DNA from: Novosphingobium sp. UBA1948
Lineage (GTDB): Bacteria; Pseudomonadota; Alphaproteobacteria; Sphingomonadales; Sphingomonadaceae
Reading direction: 5' to 3'
Length of the DNA: 14,326 nt
Assembly: GCA_002336765.1 (NCBI GenBank)
Contig: DDES01000017.1
Location: 1 to 14,326 of the forward strand
Position 1 is the stretch's first letter. Every line of letters begins with the position of its first letter. Shown piece by piece: positions 1 to 7,436 of the stretch. The notes under the pieces are model-generated. The model worked only from the letters and a program-made list of their open reading frames with translations. It was not told the DNA's origin and searched no databases. The translations under genes were made by a program, and so were the position numbers.

Positions 1-1274
1 GGCGGCTCGCGGGCTTCAGCTATAAATTGGCCCATGCCGAATACGGCGGCCTGTTCACCGACGAGGTGCGCGCCTACACTGCCGATCCACTGCGTCGCGC
101 CAGCGAGATTTCAGTGAACGGTGCGATCCGGCTGGGGCGCGGGCTGCATCCCTTGGTTATCCCCACCTATGCCTTCGCCCGCGCCATCACTTTTGCCGAC
201 GGGCGCGCGCTCACCAGCGTCACGCTCCAGCAATCGGTGCAGCCGCTGGCGGGCGTGATGGCCTCGAACACGCTGGCCTACAGCCGCACCACCTCCAGCT
301 TTGGCACCGGCACATCGGCGCTGATCGGATCTTTCGACCTGTCCACCATGCGCGGATCGCGGACCAATTATCGCGGCACGCTGGGCTATGCCTTGAACGG
401 CGCGCCGGAGATCACCGTCGCCAGCGCGGAAATCAACCACCGCATCAGCGATGCCTTCATGCTGCGCGCGGGGGTGGGGCATTATCTGTCGGCGGGGCAG
501 ACCAGCTTCGGGGCCTCGGCGGTGCGGCGGTTCGACCGCTTCACGCTGGCGGTGGACGGCAACTACCTGACCGGCAGCGGGCAATATTCGGCCATGCTGC
601 GCCTGTCTTTCGGCTTTGGTCGCAATCCCTTCAACCAACGCCTGTTCATGGCGCCACCGGGCCTGTCCAACGGCGGGGCGGCGGCCATCCGCGCCTATCG
701 CGATGCCAATGGCAATGGCACTTACGACGAGGGCGAGAGCACTTTGTCGGGCGTTACCTTCAACACCGGCATCGAACATGCCACCACCGACAAGGATGGC
801 ACCGCTTTCCTTGGGCGCCTCGGCGACGGGATGCGCACCAATTTTCAGGTCGATGCCGACGCGCTGCCCGATGTATCGCTGGCGCCCGTCACGCGAGGGG
901 TGGACATCGCGCCGCGCGCGGGTCGCATCCACAAAAGCGATTTCGCCATCATCGCGCTGAGCGATATTGACGGTACCGCCTATTTCCTGACCGAGGGCAA
1001 GGAAAAGGCCGTGTCGGGCTTGCAGATCCTGCTGATCGACGCGCAGGGCAAGCGGGTCGGCCGCGCCCGCACCTCCAGCGACGGCAGCTTCTGGTTCGAG
1101 CAGGTGCGCGGCGGCGATTACACGCTGGTGCTCGACCCCGCGCAGTCGGCCAGCCTCGCCATCCGCATGGTGGGCGAGGCGCGGATCAAGGTCGGCAGCG
1201 ACGGGCGGATGCTGCGCCAGATCCTGCGGGTAGAAAGCAGCCAGAGCATTCCATCCGCAATTCCGCCCCGTTGA
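1..1274 (+). CDS. Usher-like outer-membrane beta-barrel protein, C-terminal part (5' truncated)
   Basis: The frame is open from the left edge (codons from base 3) to the TGA at 1272-1274, so only about 423 C-terminal residues are visible and the true start lies outside the window; the TTG at 27 is an in-frame codon, not a supported start. The first roughly 200 residues have the alternating polar/hydrophobic pattern of outer-membrane beta strands and end near LRLSFGFGRNPF, as barrels of fimbrial-usher type often do. Two beta-sandwich-like domains follow: one opening with RAYRDANGNGTYDEGE (an acidic, possibly calcium-binding SdrD-B/carboxypeptidase-regulatory type), then a second regulatory-like domain with SSDGSFWFEQVRGGDYTLVL. 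This order resembles alphaproteobacterial outer-membrane ushers of the alternate chaperone-usher pathway. The usher assignment is inference from overall pattern; an unrelated large barrel protein with C-terminal Ig-like domains is possible. It has no functional link to the purine genes. Confidence 0.6.
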   Translation, partial: RLAGFSYKLAHAEYGGLFTDEVRAYTADPLRRASEISVNGAIRLGRGLHPLVIPTYAFARAITFADGRALTSVTLQQSVQPLAGVMASNTLAYSRTTSSFGTGTSALIGSFDLSTMRGSRTNYRGTLGYALNGAPEITVASAEINHRISDAFMLRAGVGHYLSAGQTSFGASAVRRFDRFTLAVDGNYLTGSGQYSAMLRLSFGFGRNPFNQRLFMAPPGLSNGGAAAIRAYRDANGNGTYDEGESTLSGVTFNTGIEHATTDKDGTAFLGRLGDGMRTNFQVDADALPDVSLAPVTRGVDIAPRAGRIHKSDFAIIALSDIDGTAYFLTEGKEKAVSGLQILLIDAQGKRVGRARTSSDGSFWFEQVRGGDYTLVLDPAQSASLAIRMVGEARIKVGSDGRMLRQILRVESSQSIPSAIPPR

Positions 1275-1298
1275 CTTGGGACGCCCGTACGGGCCAAG
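1275..1298. promoter_or_regulatory. Perfect 12-bp palindrome GCCCGTACGGGC with flanking arms
   Basis: Directly after the usher-like stop codon, bases 1283-1294 read GCCCGTACGGGC, identical to their own reverse complement. CTTG (1275-1278) and CAAG (1295-1298) are also complementary if four left-side bases (1279-1282) bulge out. The centre has no loop, so it is a poor intrinsic terminator and better resembles a dimeric-regulator binding site. It lies about 35 bases before the nucleosidase start. The function is unknown, and chance in a GC-rich genome is possible. Confidence 0.3.
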
Positions 1299-1316
1299 CT
1301 TGCGCCGATGTTTGAA

Positions 1317-1320
1317 GGAG
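1317..1320 (+). promoter_or_regulatory. Ribosome binding site (GGAG) that decides a TTG start
   Basis: GGAG, within GAAGGAG at 1314-1320, lies eight bases before the TTG at 1329. The upstream in-frame ATG at 1308 would place this sequence inside the gene and would add seven residues in front of an otherwise ordinary signal peptide. The TTG at 1329 is therefore the better start. Confidence 0.65.
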
Positions 1321-1328
1321 CCTGTCCC

Positions 1329-2300
1329 TTGCGCCGTCTGTTGCCTACCGTCCTGCTGGTTCCCGCCCTGCTGCTGGCCGCCCCCCTGCACGCAAAACCC
1401 GCCGCATCGGGCAAGCTGGACGCTACGCCGCGCACAGTGGTCATCACCGCCTTCGAGCCGGAATGGGTGGCGCTCGAAAGCGCGGTGAAAAACCCCAGGG
1501 CGCATCACATCAACGGGCTCACCATCCTCACCGGCACAATGGCGGGCAAGCCCGTGGTGCTGCTCGAATCGGGCGTGTCGATGGTCAATGCCGCGATGAC
1601 CACGCAACTGGTGCTCGACCGTTTCGCGGTGAAGCGTATCGTGTTTTCCGGCATCGCGGGCGGGGTCGATCCGCATCTGGCGATCGGCGATGTGGTGGCG
1701 CCGAACCAGTGGAACCAGTATATGGAAGTGGCTCTGGGCCGCAAACAGGGCGACCAGTATATCTCGCCCGACCGCTACGAGAATCCAAACCCCCTGCCCA
1801 ATTATGGCATGATGATTCCGCGCGATGTGCGGGTGGGCAATGCGCATGAGAAGGCCAGCCGCCACCGTTGGTTCAAGGCCGATCCGGCGCTGCTGGCGCT
1901 GGCGAAAAAGAGCATCGAGGGCATGGAACTGGCCCGCTGCCTGCCTGAAGGCGAGAAGATCCCGCAAACCCCGGGCATTTCCGAGGCCGCAGGCCGTTGT
2001 CTCGACCATCAGCCGCAGGTGAAAGTGGGCGGCAACGGCATTTCCGGCCCCGCCTTTGCCGACAATGCCGAATATCGCGAATATCTCTATGCCACCTTCG
2101 GGGCGCAGGTGCTGGATATGGAAAGTGCCGCCACCGCGCATGTCGCCTATGCCAATGAGGTGCCCTTCATCGCCTTCCGCTCGCTGTCCGATCTGGCGGG
2201 CGGGGATTCGGGGGCCAACCAGAGCTGGGTGTTCGGCAGGCTTGCGGCGCGCAATGCCGCGCGGGTGGTGGTGAAATTCGTCGGCGCGCTGCCAGACTGA
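1329..2300 (+). CDS. Secreted nucleoside phosphorylase/nucleosidase-family protein (MTAN/PNP fold)
   Basis: From the TTG at 1329 the product is 323 residues. It opens with MRRLLPTVLLVPALLLAAPLHA, a classic Sec signal peptide: two arginines, a leucine-rich core and an A-x-A-like cleavage site after HA near residue 22. The enzyme should therefore act in the periplasm. Family marks of the PNP_UDP_1/COG0775 group are FSGIAGGVDPHLAIGDVV, LDMESAATAHVA (Glu265 corresponds to the nucleoside-binding Glu of MTA/SAH nucleosidase) and SLSDLAGG (Asp288, the likely catalytic acid). Cleaving nucleosides to free bases outside the cytoplasm would feed the permease and oxidation genes downstream. Residues about 175-240 form an insertion relative to compact MTA nucleosidases and carry the only two cysteines of the protein, Cys204 and Cys224. 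The exact substrate, and hydrolysis versus phosphorolysis, cannot be read from sequence. Confidence 0.8.
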   Translation: MRRLLPTVLLVPALLLAAPLHAKPAASGKLDATPRTVVITAFEPEWVALESAVKNPRAHHINGLTILTGTMAGKPVVLLESGVSMVNAAMTTQLVLDRFAVKRIVFSGIAGGVDPHLAIGDVVAPNQWNQYMEVALGRKQGDQYISPDRYENPNPLPNYGMMIPRDVRVGNAHEKASRHRWFKADPALLALAKKSIEGMELARCLPEGEKIPQTPGISEAAGRCLDHQPQVKVGGNGISGPAFADNAEYREYLYATFGAQVLDMESAATAHVAYANEVPFIAFRSLSDLAGGDSGANQSWVFGRLAARNAARVVVKFVGALPD

Positions 2301-2312
2301 TTGAAGGGGCGG

Positions 2313-2337
2313 ACCTGCGCGGCTAGGCTGCGCGGGT
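2313..2337 (+). terminator. Strong hairpin, possible terminator or attenuator
   Basis: The RNA of 2313-2323 (ACCTGCGCGGC) can pair with 2327-2337 (GCTGCGCGGGT) in an 11-bp stem with two G-U wobbles and a three-base loop, starting 12 bases after the nucleosidase stop. No run of T follows, so it is not a textbook intrinsic terminator. It could end or attenuate transcription, or protect a 3' end. The direct repeat of CTGCGCGG seen here is part of the same structure. Confidence 0.4.
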
Positions 2338-2362
2338 ACACTGACCCACAACCGGAAGCTCC

Positions 2363-2920
2363 ATGACCGAAAAGCGCTATCTCTCCGCCAATGAATTGCT
2401 GGCTGATTCGTTCCGCCTCGCCAACCGCATCCTCGATAGCGATTTTCGCCCCACCCATATCGTGGGCATCTGGCGCGGCGGGGCACCGGTGGGCATCGCG
2501 GTGCAGGAATTGCTGGAATATCACGGCGTCATCACCGACCATATCGCCGTGCGCACCGCCAGCTACACCGGCATCGACCAGCAGGAGGACGAGGTCCGCG
2601 TCTATTCGCTGGGCTATCTGATCGACACGCTGGAGCCGACCGACAAGCTGCTGGTGATCGACGACGTGTTCGACAGCGGGCGCTCGATCGCGGCCTTCCT
2701 GAAAGAACTCAAGGCGCGCTGCCGCCACAACACGCCCGAAATCATCCGCACCGCCACGGTCTATTACAAGCCGCGCCGCACCAAGGTCGATCTCAAGCCC
2801 GATTTCTGGGTCTATGAAACCGATGAATGGCTGGTGTTCCCGCACGAAATCGACGGGCTGACCATCGAGGAAATCCGCCAGCACAAACCCGAGGCGGCGG
2901 TGATCCTGCGCGAGGAATGA
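2363..2920 (+). CDS. Purine phosphoribosyltransferase (hypoxanthine/xanthine/guanine type)
   Basis: This 185-residue protein has the type I phosphoribosyltransferase signature LLVIDDVFDSGRSI at about residues 97-110. The paired acids Asp100-Asp101 and the loop after them bind the ribose and pyrophosphate of PRPP. IVGIWRGGAPVG (33-44) is the usual PPi-loop strand. The C-terminal stretch around FWVYETDEWLVFPHE matches the COG2236-type (Hpt1-like) purine enzymes, which convert a free base plus PRPP to the nucleotide. The ATG at 2363 has GGAAG (2354-2358) four bases upstream, a rather short spacing. Next to a periplasmic nucleosidase and a purine catabolic operon, it offers the salvage fate for imported base in competition with oxidation. 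Base preference (hypoxanthine, xanthine or guanine) is not decidable by eye. Confidence 0.85.
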   Translation: MTEKRYLSANELLADSFRLANRILDSDFRPTHIVGIWRGGAPVGIAVQELLEYHGVITDHIAVRTASYTGIDQQEDEVRVYSLGYLIDTLEPTDKLLVIDDVFDSGRSIAAFLKELKARCRHNTPEIIRTATVYYKPRRTKVDLKPDFWVYETDEWLVFPHEIDGLTIEEIRQHKPEAAVILREE

Positions 2921-3035
2921 TCCGCTCGAATTAACGCAACGCCGTGCTTCGAATTTTGCACTTTATCGAACGCCCCGCGCTGGGCAAACAGGGGGAAAGA
3001 GAAATCCAACGACAGCGCCAACAGGGATCCATGCC
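2921..3035 (+). promoter_or_regulatory. Probable promoter/operator region of the purine operon, with TCGAA repeats
   Basis: This 115-base gap is the only real intergenic space before the twelve-gene run and is AT-richer than its surroundings at about 2925-2970. TCGAATT followed by GCA occurs at 2926-2938 and again, spaced 24 bases on, at 2950-2961. TTCGA (2949-2953) and TCGAA (2966-2970) form an inverted repeat, and TTCGAA at 2949-2954 is itself palindromic. These are plausible operator half-sites for a local regulator. TTGCAC (2956-2961) is a weak candidate -35 element, but I found no convincing -10 at the right spacing. AGGGA at 3022-3026, nine bases before the ATG at 3036, is the ribosome binding site of the first gene. 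Confidence 0.45.
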
Positions 3036-3227
3036 ATGAACAGCCTTGGCCTCTCCAATGTGGACGAGGCAACACTCGATGTGCTGCTGCGCGTGGCAGG
3101 CCTTGCCCCGCCGGAGGAATGTCGCGCGGGGATCATGGCCAATCTCGTCCTGCTGGCACGGCATGAGGCGGTGTTCCGCAAGCTGGACGATCCCCATGCC
3201 GATCCCGCCGAGCTGATCGCGCCATGA
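3036..3227 (+). CDS. hpxX: Oxalurate catabolism protein HpxX, AtzG-like (DUF4089)
   Basis: A 63-residue protein with the DUF4089 pattern: a short helix-rich chain with VDEATLDVLLRVAGLAPPEE near the N terminus and ANLVLLARHEAVFRKLDD further on. Family members (AtzG, HpxX) are GatC-like partners that wrap round and stabilise an amidase-signature subunit; AtzG is of similar size, about 68 residues. The gene ends in an ATGA overlap with the amidase gene at 3224, so the two subunits are probably translationally coupled, as expected for an obligate complex. The ATG at 3036 is preferred because the ATG at 3031 runs into a stop after two codons. A role in oxalurate breakdown is inferred from the Klebsiella hpxWXYZ cluster and from the neighbours here. 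Confidence 0.8.
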   Translation: MNSLGLSNVDEATLDVLLRVAGLAPPEECRAGIMANLVLLARHEAVFRKLDDPHADPAELIAP

Positions 3228-4522
3228 CCGCGCCCGCATGGATCGCCGCCGATCCGCTCAACTGCTTTACCACCATCCTGCCCGCAGCACCGCTCGACGA
3301 TGATCCCGCGCTGCCGCTGGCGGGCCAGAGTTTCGCCGCCAAGGATCTGTTCGATGTGGCGGGCCATGTCACGCTGGCCGGATCGAAGATCAACGCCGAT
3401 GATGGCGTGGTGGCGCAGCAGGATGCTACGCTGGTCGCCCGCATGAAGGCGGCGGGCAGCACGCTGGTCGGCATGACCAATATGGACGAATATGCCTATG
3501 GCTTCTCCACCGAGAACAGCCATTACGGCCCCACCCGCAACCCGCATGATCCCGCGCGCATTGCGGGCGGCTCCTCGGGCGGATCGGCGGCGGCGGTGGC
3601 GGCGGGGCTGGTCGATGTGGCGCTGGGGTCGGATACCAATGGCTCGGTCCGCGTGCCCGCCTCGCTTTGCGGTATTTACGGGCTGAAGCCGACATTCGGC
3701 CGCCTGTCGCGCGCGGGCACCTATCCTTTTGTGGCCAGCCTCGACCATACCGGCCTGTTTGCCCGCACGCCCGCCACGCTGGCTACGGCCTATGATGTTC
3801 TGCAGGGGCATGACCCCCGCGATCCCGCCAGCGCCAACCGGACGGTGGAGCCCGCCGGTGCGGCGCTGGCGCAGGATCTTCCGCGCCTGCGTATAGGCGT
3901 GCTGGGCGGCTATTTCACGCAGGGTCTGGCCAGCGAGGCGGAGGCGGCAGTGGCCCATGTGGCGGCGGGACTGGCCGCTCTGGGCGCCGATGTCGGCCCT
4001 GCCCTGATGCACAGCGCCGAGGCGGCGCGTTCCGCCGCCTTCTGCATGACCGCCATCGAGGGTGGCAGCCTGCATCGCGCCGATCTGGTCCGCCGCCCGC
4101 TGGATTTCGACCCCGCCGTGCGCGACCGGATGCTGGCGGGGCTGTTAATGCCCGCCGATCTGCTGCTGGCCGCGCGTCGTGTGCGCCGCCGTGTGCAGGG
4201 GGAAGCGCGCGAGCTTTTCGAGCGCTTCGACCTGCTGATCTCGCCCGCCACGCCCTGTTCAGCGCCGGAAATCGGGGCGCGGACGGTGATGATCGACGGG
4301 CAACCGGTGCCCGTGCGCGCCAATCTGGGCATGTTTGCCCAACCGGTCAGCTTCATCGGCCTGCCCGCGCTGGCCGTACCGGCGCTGGCCGACACAGCTC
4401 TACCCATCGGCGTGCAGATCATCGCTCCGGCATGGGGCGAGGCCCTGCTGCTGCACACCGCCCACCATCTCGACCGCGCCGGCATCACCGGCAGCCGCGC
4501 CATCAAGGAAACGCCACCATGA
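3224..4522 (+). CDS. hpxY: AtzE-family amidase, probable oxalurate-pathway amidohydrolase HpxY
   Basis: A 432-residue amidase-signature enzyme. The Ser-cisSer-Lys triad is visible as Lys40 (SFAAKD), Ser117 (AGGSSGGSAAA) and Ser141 (SDTNGSVRVPAS), with the 24-residue spacing between the two serines that is usual in the family. TNMDEYAYGFSTENSHYGPT is typical of the AtzE/GatA branch. Paired with HpxX, it should form a heteromeric amidohydrolase. In AtzE-AtzG the substrate is 1-carboxybiuret; here the flanking transaminase makes oxalurate, a close analogue, so oxalurate is the likely substrate (inference). No signal peptide is present, so it is cytoplasmic. It overlaps its neighbours by ATGA at both ends (3224 and 4519). 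A GatA role in tRNA amidation is unlikely because of the context and the DUF4089 partner. Confidence 0.82.
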   Translation: MTAPAWIAADPLNCFTTILPAAPLDDDPALPLAGQSFAAKDLFDVAGHVTLAGSKINADDGVVAQQDATLVARMKAAGSTLVGMTNMDEYAYGFSTENSHYGPTRNPHDPARIAGGSSGGSAAAVAAGLVDVALGSDTNGSVRVPASLCGIYGLKPTFGRLSRAGTYPFVASLDHTGLFARTPATLATAYDVLQGHDPRDPASANRTVEPAGAALAQDLPRLRIGVLGGYFTQGLASEAEAAVAHVAAGLAALGADVGPALMHSAEAARSAAFCMTAIEGGSLHRADLVRRPLDFDPAVRDRMLAGLLMPADLLLAARRVRRRVQGEARELFERFDLLISPATPCSAPEIGARTVMIDGQPVPVRANLGMFAQPVSFIGLPALAVPALADTALPIGVQIIAPAWGEALLLHTAHHLDRAGITGSRAIKETPP

Positions 4523-5853
4523 GCCTAGCCGCCAGCCTAGACCGCCGCTTTGCCTTTGCCGAGCGCGGCACCAATCTGCGCACCGAGATATTGGCGGGCG
4601 TCACCACCTTTCTGACGATGGCCTATATCATCCTCGTCAATCCGGCCATTCTGGGTCAGGCGGGGATGCCGGTGGCGAGTGTAGCGGCGGCCACCTGCTT
4701 TGCCGCCGCTTTTGCCAGCATCCTGATGGGCTCTATCGCCAACACCCCGCTGGCGATGGCGCCGGGCATGGGGCTCAACGCCTATTTTAGCTTTACCGTG
4801 GTGCAAACGATGCATGTGCCCTGGCCGATCGCGCTGGGCTGCGTGTTTGTTTCGGGCGCGATCTTTCTGGCGCTGACGCTGGCGGGCATCCGCCAGATGA
4901 TCGTTGCGGCCATCCCGCCCCATATTTTTGCCGCCGTGGCGGCGGGCATCGGCCTGTTTATCGGCTTCATCGGGCTGAAGAACGCAGGCATCGTGGTCGC
5001 CAATCCGGCCACCGGCGTCGGCCTTGGCAATCTGCACGACACGGGGCCGTTGCTGGCGATCTTCGGGCTGGTGCTGGTGGCGGTGCTGCATGTGTGGCGC
5101 GTGCATGCCGCGATCCTGATCGGTATCACGGTCACGACACTGGTGGCATGGATCGCGGGCACGGTCAGCTTCACGGTCGAACCCTACACGCTCTCCTCGC
5201 TCACCCAGACCGCGTTCAAGCTCGATCTGGCCGGTGTGTTCGGCTTTGGCGGCAAGGCGGGGCTGGGGATTTTCGAGATCCTCTTCGTGTTCCTCTTCGT
5301 CGATCTGTTCGACAATCTGGGCACGCTGATGGCGGTGACGCGGCGGGCGGGGCTGATCGCCCCTTCGGGCGACATTCCGGGGCTGAACCGCATGCTGGTG
5401 GCCGATTCGGTGGCGACGATGGTGGGTGCCTGCGCGGGCACCTCGACCGTCACCTCCTATGTCGAGAGCGCGGCGGGCGTCGAGGCGGGCGGCCGCACCG
5501 GCTTTACCGCGATTGTCACCGGCCTGCTGTTTCTGCTCGCCATGTTCGCCGCGCCCTATGCGCAACTGGTGCCTGCCGCGGCCACCGCGCCCGCGCTGGT
5601 GCTGGTGGGGGCGCTGATGATGGCGCCGCTGGCCGATATCGAATGGACCGACGCGGAAGTCTCGATCCCCGCCTTTCTGACCATGGCGGGCATCCCGCTC
5701 ACCTTCTCGATCGCCAATGGTCTGGCCTTCGGCATCGCCGCCCATGCGCTCATCAAGCTGGTGCGCGGCAAGATCACCAAGTCCGACTGGCTGCTGCTGG
5801 TGCTGGCGGGCCTGTTCATCGCGCGCTTCGTCTGGCTGTCGGGAGCGGCATGA
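4519..5853 (+). CDS. NCS2-family purine permease (AzgA/PbuG-like)
   Basis: A 444-residue, strongly hydrophobic inner-membrane protein with about 12-14 predicted membrane segments. Motifs of the COG2252 branch of nucleobase:cation symporters are present: AGVTTFLTMAYIILVNPAIL near residues 26-45, APGMGLNAYFSF, LFVDLFDNLGTL (substrate-binding TM8 region) and GTSTVTSYVESAAGVEAGGRTG (TM10). Characterised members import adenine, guanine or hypoxanthine with protons, whereas xanthine and urate carriers mostly belong to the sister COG2233 branch. It should therefore supply hypoxanthine or guanine to the pathway, although specificity within NCS2 cannot be assigned by eye. The start is the ATG in the ATGA overlap with the amidase stop; a longer frame reaching upstream to 4432 only reads amidase sequence in another frame. 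Confidence 0.88.
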   Translation: MSLAASLDRRFAFAERGTNLRTEILAGVTTFLTMAYIILVNPAILGQAGMPVASVAAATCFAAAFASILMGSIANTPLAMAPGMGLNAYFSFTVVQTMHVPWPIALGCVFVSGAIFLALTLAGIRQMIVAAIPPHIFAAVAAGIGLFIGFIGLKNAGIVVANPATGVGLGNLHDTGPLLAIFGLVLVAVLHVWRVHAAILIGITVTTLVAWIAGTVSFTVEPYTLSSLTQTAFKLDLAGVFGFGGKAGLGIFEILFVFLFVDLFDNLGTLMAVTRRAGLIAPSGDIPGLNRMLVADSVATMVGACAGTSTVTSYVESAAGVEAGGRTGFTAIVTGLLFLLAMFAAPYAQLVPAAATAPALVLVGALMMAPLADIEWTDAEVSIPAFLTMAGIPLTFSIANGLAFGIAAHALIKLVRGKITKSDWLLLVLAGLFIARFVWLSGAA

Positions 5854-7436
5854 TGGCGCTTTCCACGGTTCGCGGCACGCAGGGCATCGTTACCGCGCCG
5901 CACTATCTGGCGGCGGAGGCAGGCCGGTCGGTGCTGCAAGATGGCGGCAGCGCGGTGGAGGCCTGCGTGGCGGTGGCGGCGGCGCTGGCTGTGGTCTATC
6001 CGCATATGACCGGCATCGGCGGCGACGGCTTCTGGGTGATCCGCGAGGCCGATGGTCGGGTGCATGGTGTGCATGGCTGCGGCGGCGCGGCGGAGAAGGC
6101 CGATCTGGCGCTCTATGCGGGGCTGGAAACCGTGCCATGGCGCGGGCCACTGGCCGCCAACACCGTGGCGGGCACGATCAGCGGGTGGCAGGCCGCGCTC
6201 GAAAGCGATGGCGGCACTCTCCCGTTGTCGCGCCTGCTGCGCGATGCGATCCACCATGCCGAAGCGGGCGTCGCGGTGACCGAAGGCGGCGCGGAGATTG
6301 CCGCTGCCAAGGGGCCGGAACTGCGCATCCAGCCCGGCGCCTATGCCGATATTTTCGAACCAGATGCCCGCCCGCTGGCCAAGGGCGATGTGCTGCGCCA
6401 GCCCGCCTTCGCGCAAACGCTGCGCCGCCTGTGTGACGAGGGTCTGGACAGTTACTATCGCGGCGATCTGGCTGCCGATATCGCGGCGGATCTGGCCACG
6501 CTGGGCAGCCCCGTCTCGGCCAGCGACCTTGCCGCGCATCGCGCCACCCGCCCTGCCCCGCCGCATGTGTCGACCCGACACGGCATGCTCTACAATTCCG
6601 CCCCGCCCACGCAGGGGGTGGCCTCGCTGTTGATCCTCACCCTGTTCGACCGTTTGCAGGCGGGCGAGCTCGACAGTTTCGAGCATCTCCACGCGCTGGT
6701 CGAAAGCACCAAGCAGGCGTTTCTGTGGCGCGACCGCCATTGCGGCGATCCGGCCCTGATGGAGGGCGATCCGCAAGCCCTGCTGGATAACACAGCCGCG
6801 CTGGATGCGATGGCGGCGAAGATCGATCCGGCCAAGGCGCTGGCATGGCCGCAGCCCAGCCAATGGGGCGACACCTGCTGGTTTGGCGCGGCGGATGCGC
6901 GGGGGCAGGTGGTGTCCTGCATCCAGAGCACCTATTTCGAATTCGGCTCGGGGCTGGTGCTGCCCAAAACCGGCATCACCTGGCAAAACCGCGGCGCCTC
7001 GTTCCGCCTTGCTGATGACGGGTGGAATGCGCTCAAGCCCTTCCGCAAACCGTTCCACACGCTCAACCCCGCGCTGGCCGTGTTCGATGATGGCCGCGTG
7101 ATGGCCTATGGCACGATGGGCGGCGAGGGCCAGCCCCAGACGCAGGCCGCGCTGTTCAGCCGCTATGCCCGCTTCGGCGCGGATTTGCAGGAGGCGATTA
7201 GCGCCCCGCGCTGGCTGCTGGGCCGCACATGGGGGCAGGAGAGCACCACGCTCAAGATCGAGGACGGTTTCGCGCCGGAGGTCTATGCTCAACTCGCCGC
7301 CGCGGGCCATGATGTCGAGCGCGTCGGGCCTATGACGGCGATGATGGGCCATGCGGGCGCGGTGGTGCGTCTGGCCGATGGCCGCTTCGAAGGCGCCACC
7401 GATCCGCGCAGCGACGGCGGTGTAGCTGCATGGTAG
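5850..7436 (+). CDS. hpxW: Oxamate amidohydrolase HpxW, gamma-glutamyltransferase-like
   Basis: A 528-residue Ntn-hydrolase of the gamma-glutamyltranspeptidase family. VRGTQGIVTAPHYLAAEAG and PHMTGIGGDGFWVI form the N-terminal family core. Self-cleavage is expected before Thr342 in WGDTCWFGAADARG, giving large and small subunits with Thr342 as the N-terminal nucleophile. SCIQSTYFEFGSGLVLPKTGI and the later TMGGEGQPQTQ match the Klebsiella oxamate amidohydrolase type rather than true glutathione enzymes. There is no signal peptide, unlike periplasmic GGT, so it works in the cytoplasm. The reaction is oxamate plus water to oxalate plus ammonia, the last step of the oxalurate branch. The tandem ATGATG at 5850 overlaps the permease stop; either ATG could be used. 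Confidence 0.85.
   Translation: MMALSTVRGTQGIVTAPHYLAAEAGRSVLQDGGSAVEACVAVAAALAVVYPHMTGIGGDGFWVIREADGRVHGVHGCGGAAEKADLALYAGLETVPWRGPLAANTVAGTISGWQAALESDGGTLPLSRLLRDAIHHAEAGVAVTEGGAEIAAAKGPELRIQPGAYADIFEPDARPLAKGDVLRQPAFAQTLRRLCDEGLDSYYRGDLAADIAADLATLGSPVSASDLAAHRATRPAPPHVSTRHGMLYNSAPPTQGVASLLILTLFDRLQAGELDSFEHLHALVESTKQAFLWRDRHCGDPALMEGDPQALLDNTAALDAMAAKIDPAKALAWPQPSQWGDTCWFGAADARGQVVSCIQSTYFEFGSGLVLPKTGITWQNRGASFRLADDGWNALKPFRKPFHTLNPALAVFDDGRVMAYGTMGGEGQPQTQAALFSRYARFGADLQEAISAPRWLLGRTWGQESTTLKIEDGFAPEVYAQLAAAGHDVERVGPMTAMMGHAGAVVRLADGRFEGATDPRSDGGVAAW

Noticed and set aside
111..2486. A 791-codon open frame on the minus strand, and similar long ones at 5556-7559, 2963-4075 and 11772-13358
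   Set aside because: They are antisense to well-supported genes, are rich in Arg, His, Gly and Ala as expected of GC-rich shadow frames, and show no recognisable domain.
2972..2985. GCCC...GGGC stem as a terminator after the phosphoribosyltransferase gene
   Set aside because: The stem is only four base pairs with a six-base loop and no T-run, as expected by chance in this composition.
3031..3038. ATG at 3031 as start of the first operon gene
   Set aside because: It reads Met-Pro and then TGA; the ATG at 3036 opens the conserved DUF4089 protein with a suitable ribosome binding site.
3224..4522. GatA subunit of the tRNA amidotransferase
   Set aside because: The partner is a DUF4089 protein rather than GatC, there is no GatB, and every neighbour is purine catabolic.
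5094..5849. Upstream extension of hpxW giving a 780-residue product
   Set aside because: The extra part reads the permease gene in another frame and has no family character; homology starts at the ATG near 5850.
5850..7436. Classical periplasmic gamma-glutamyltranspeptidase
   Set aside because: There is no signal peptide, and the motifs around Thr342 and the operon context match cytoplasmic oxamate amidohydrolase.
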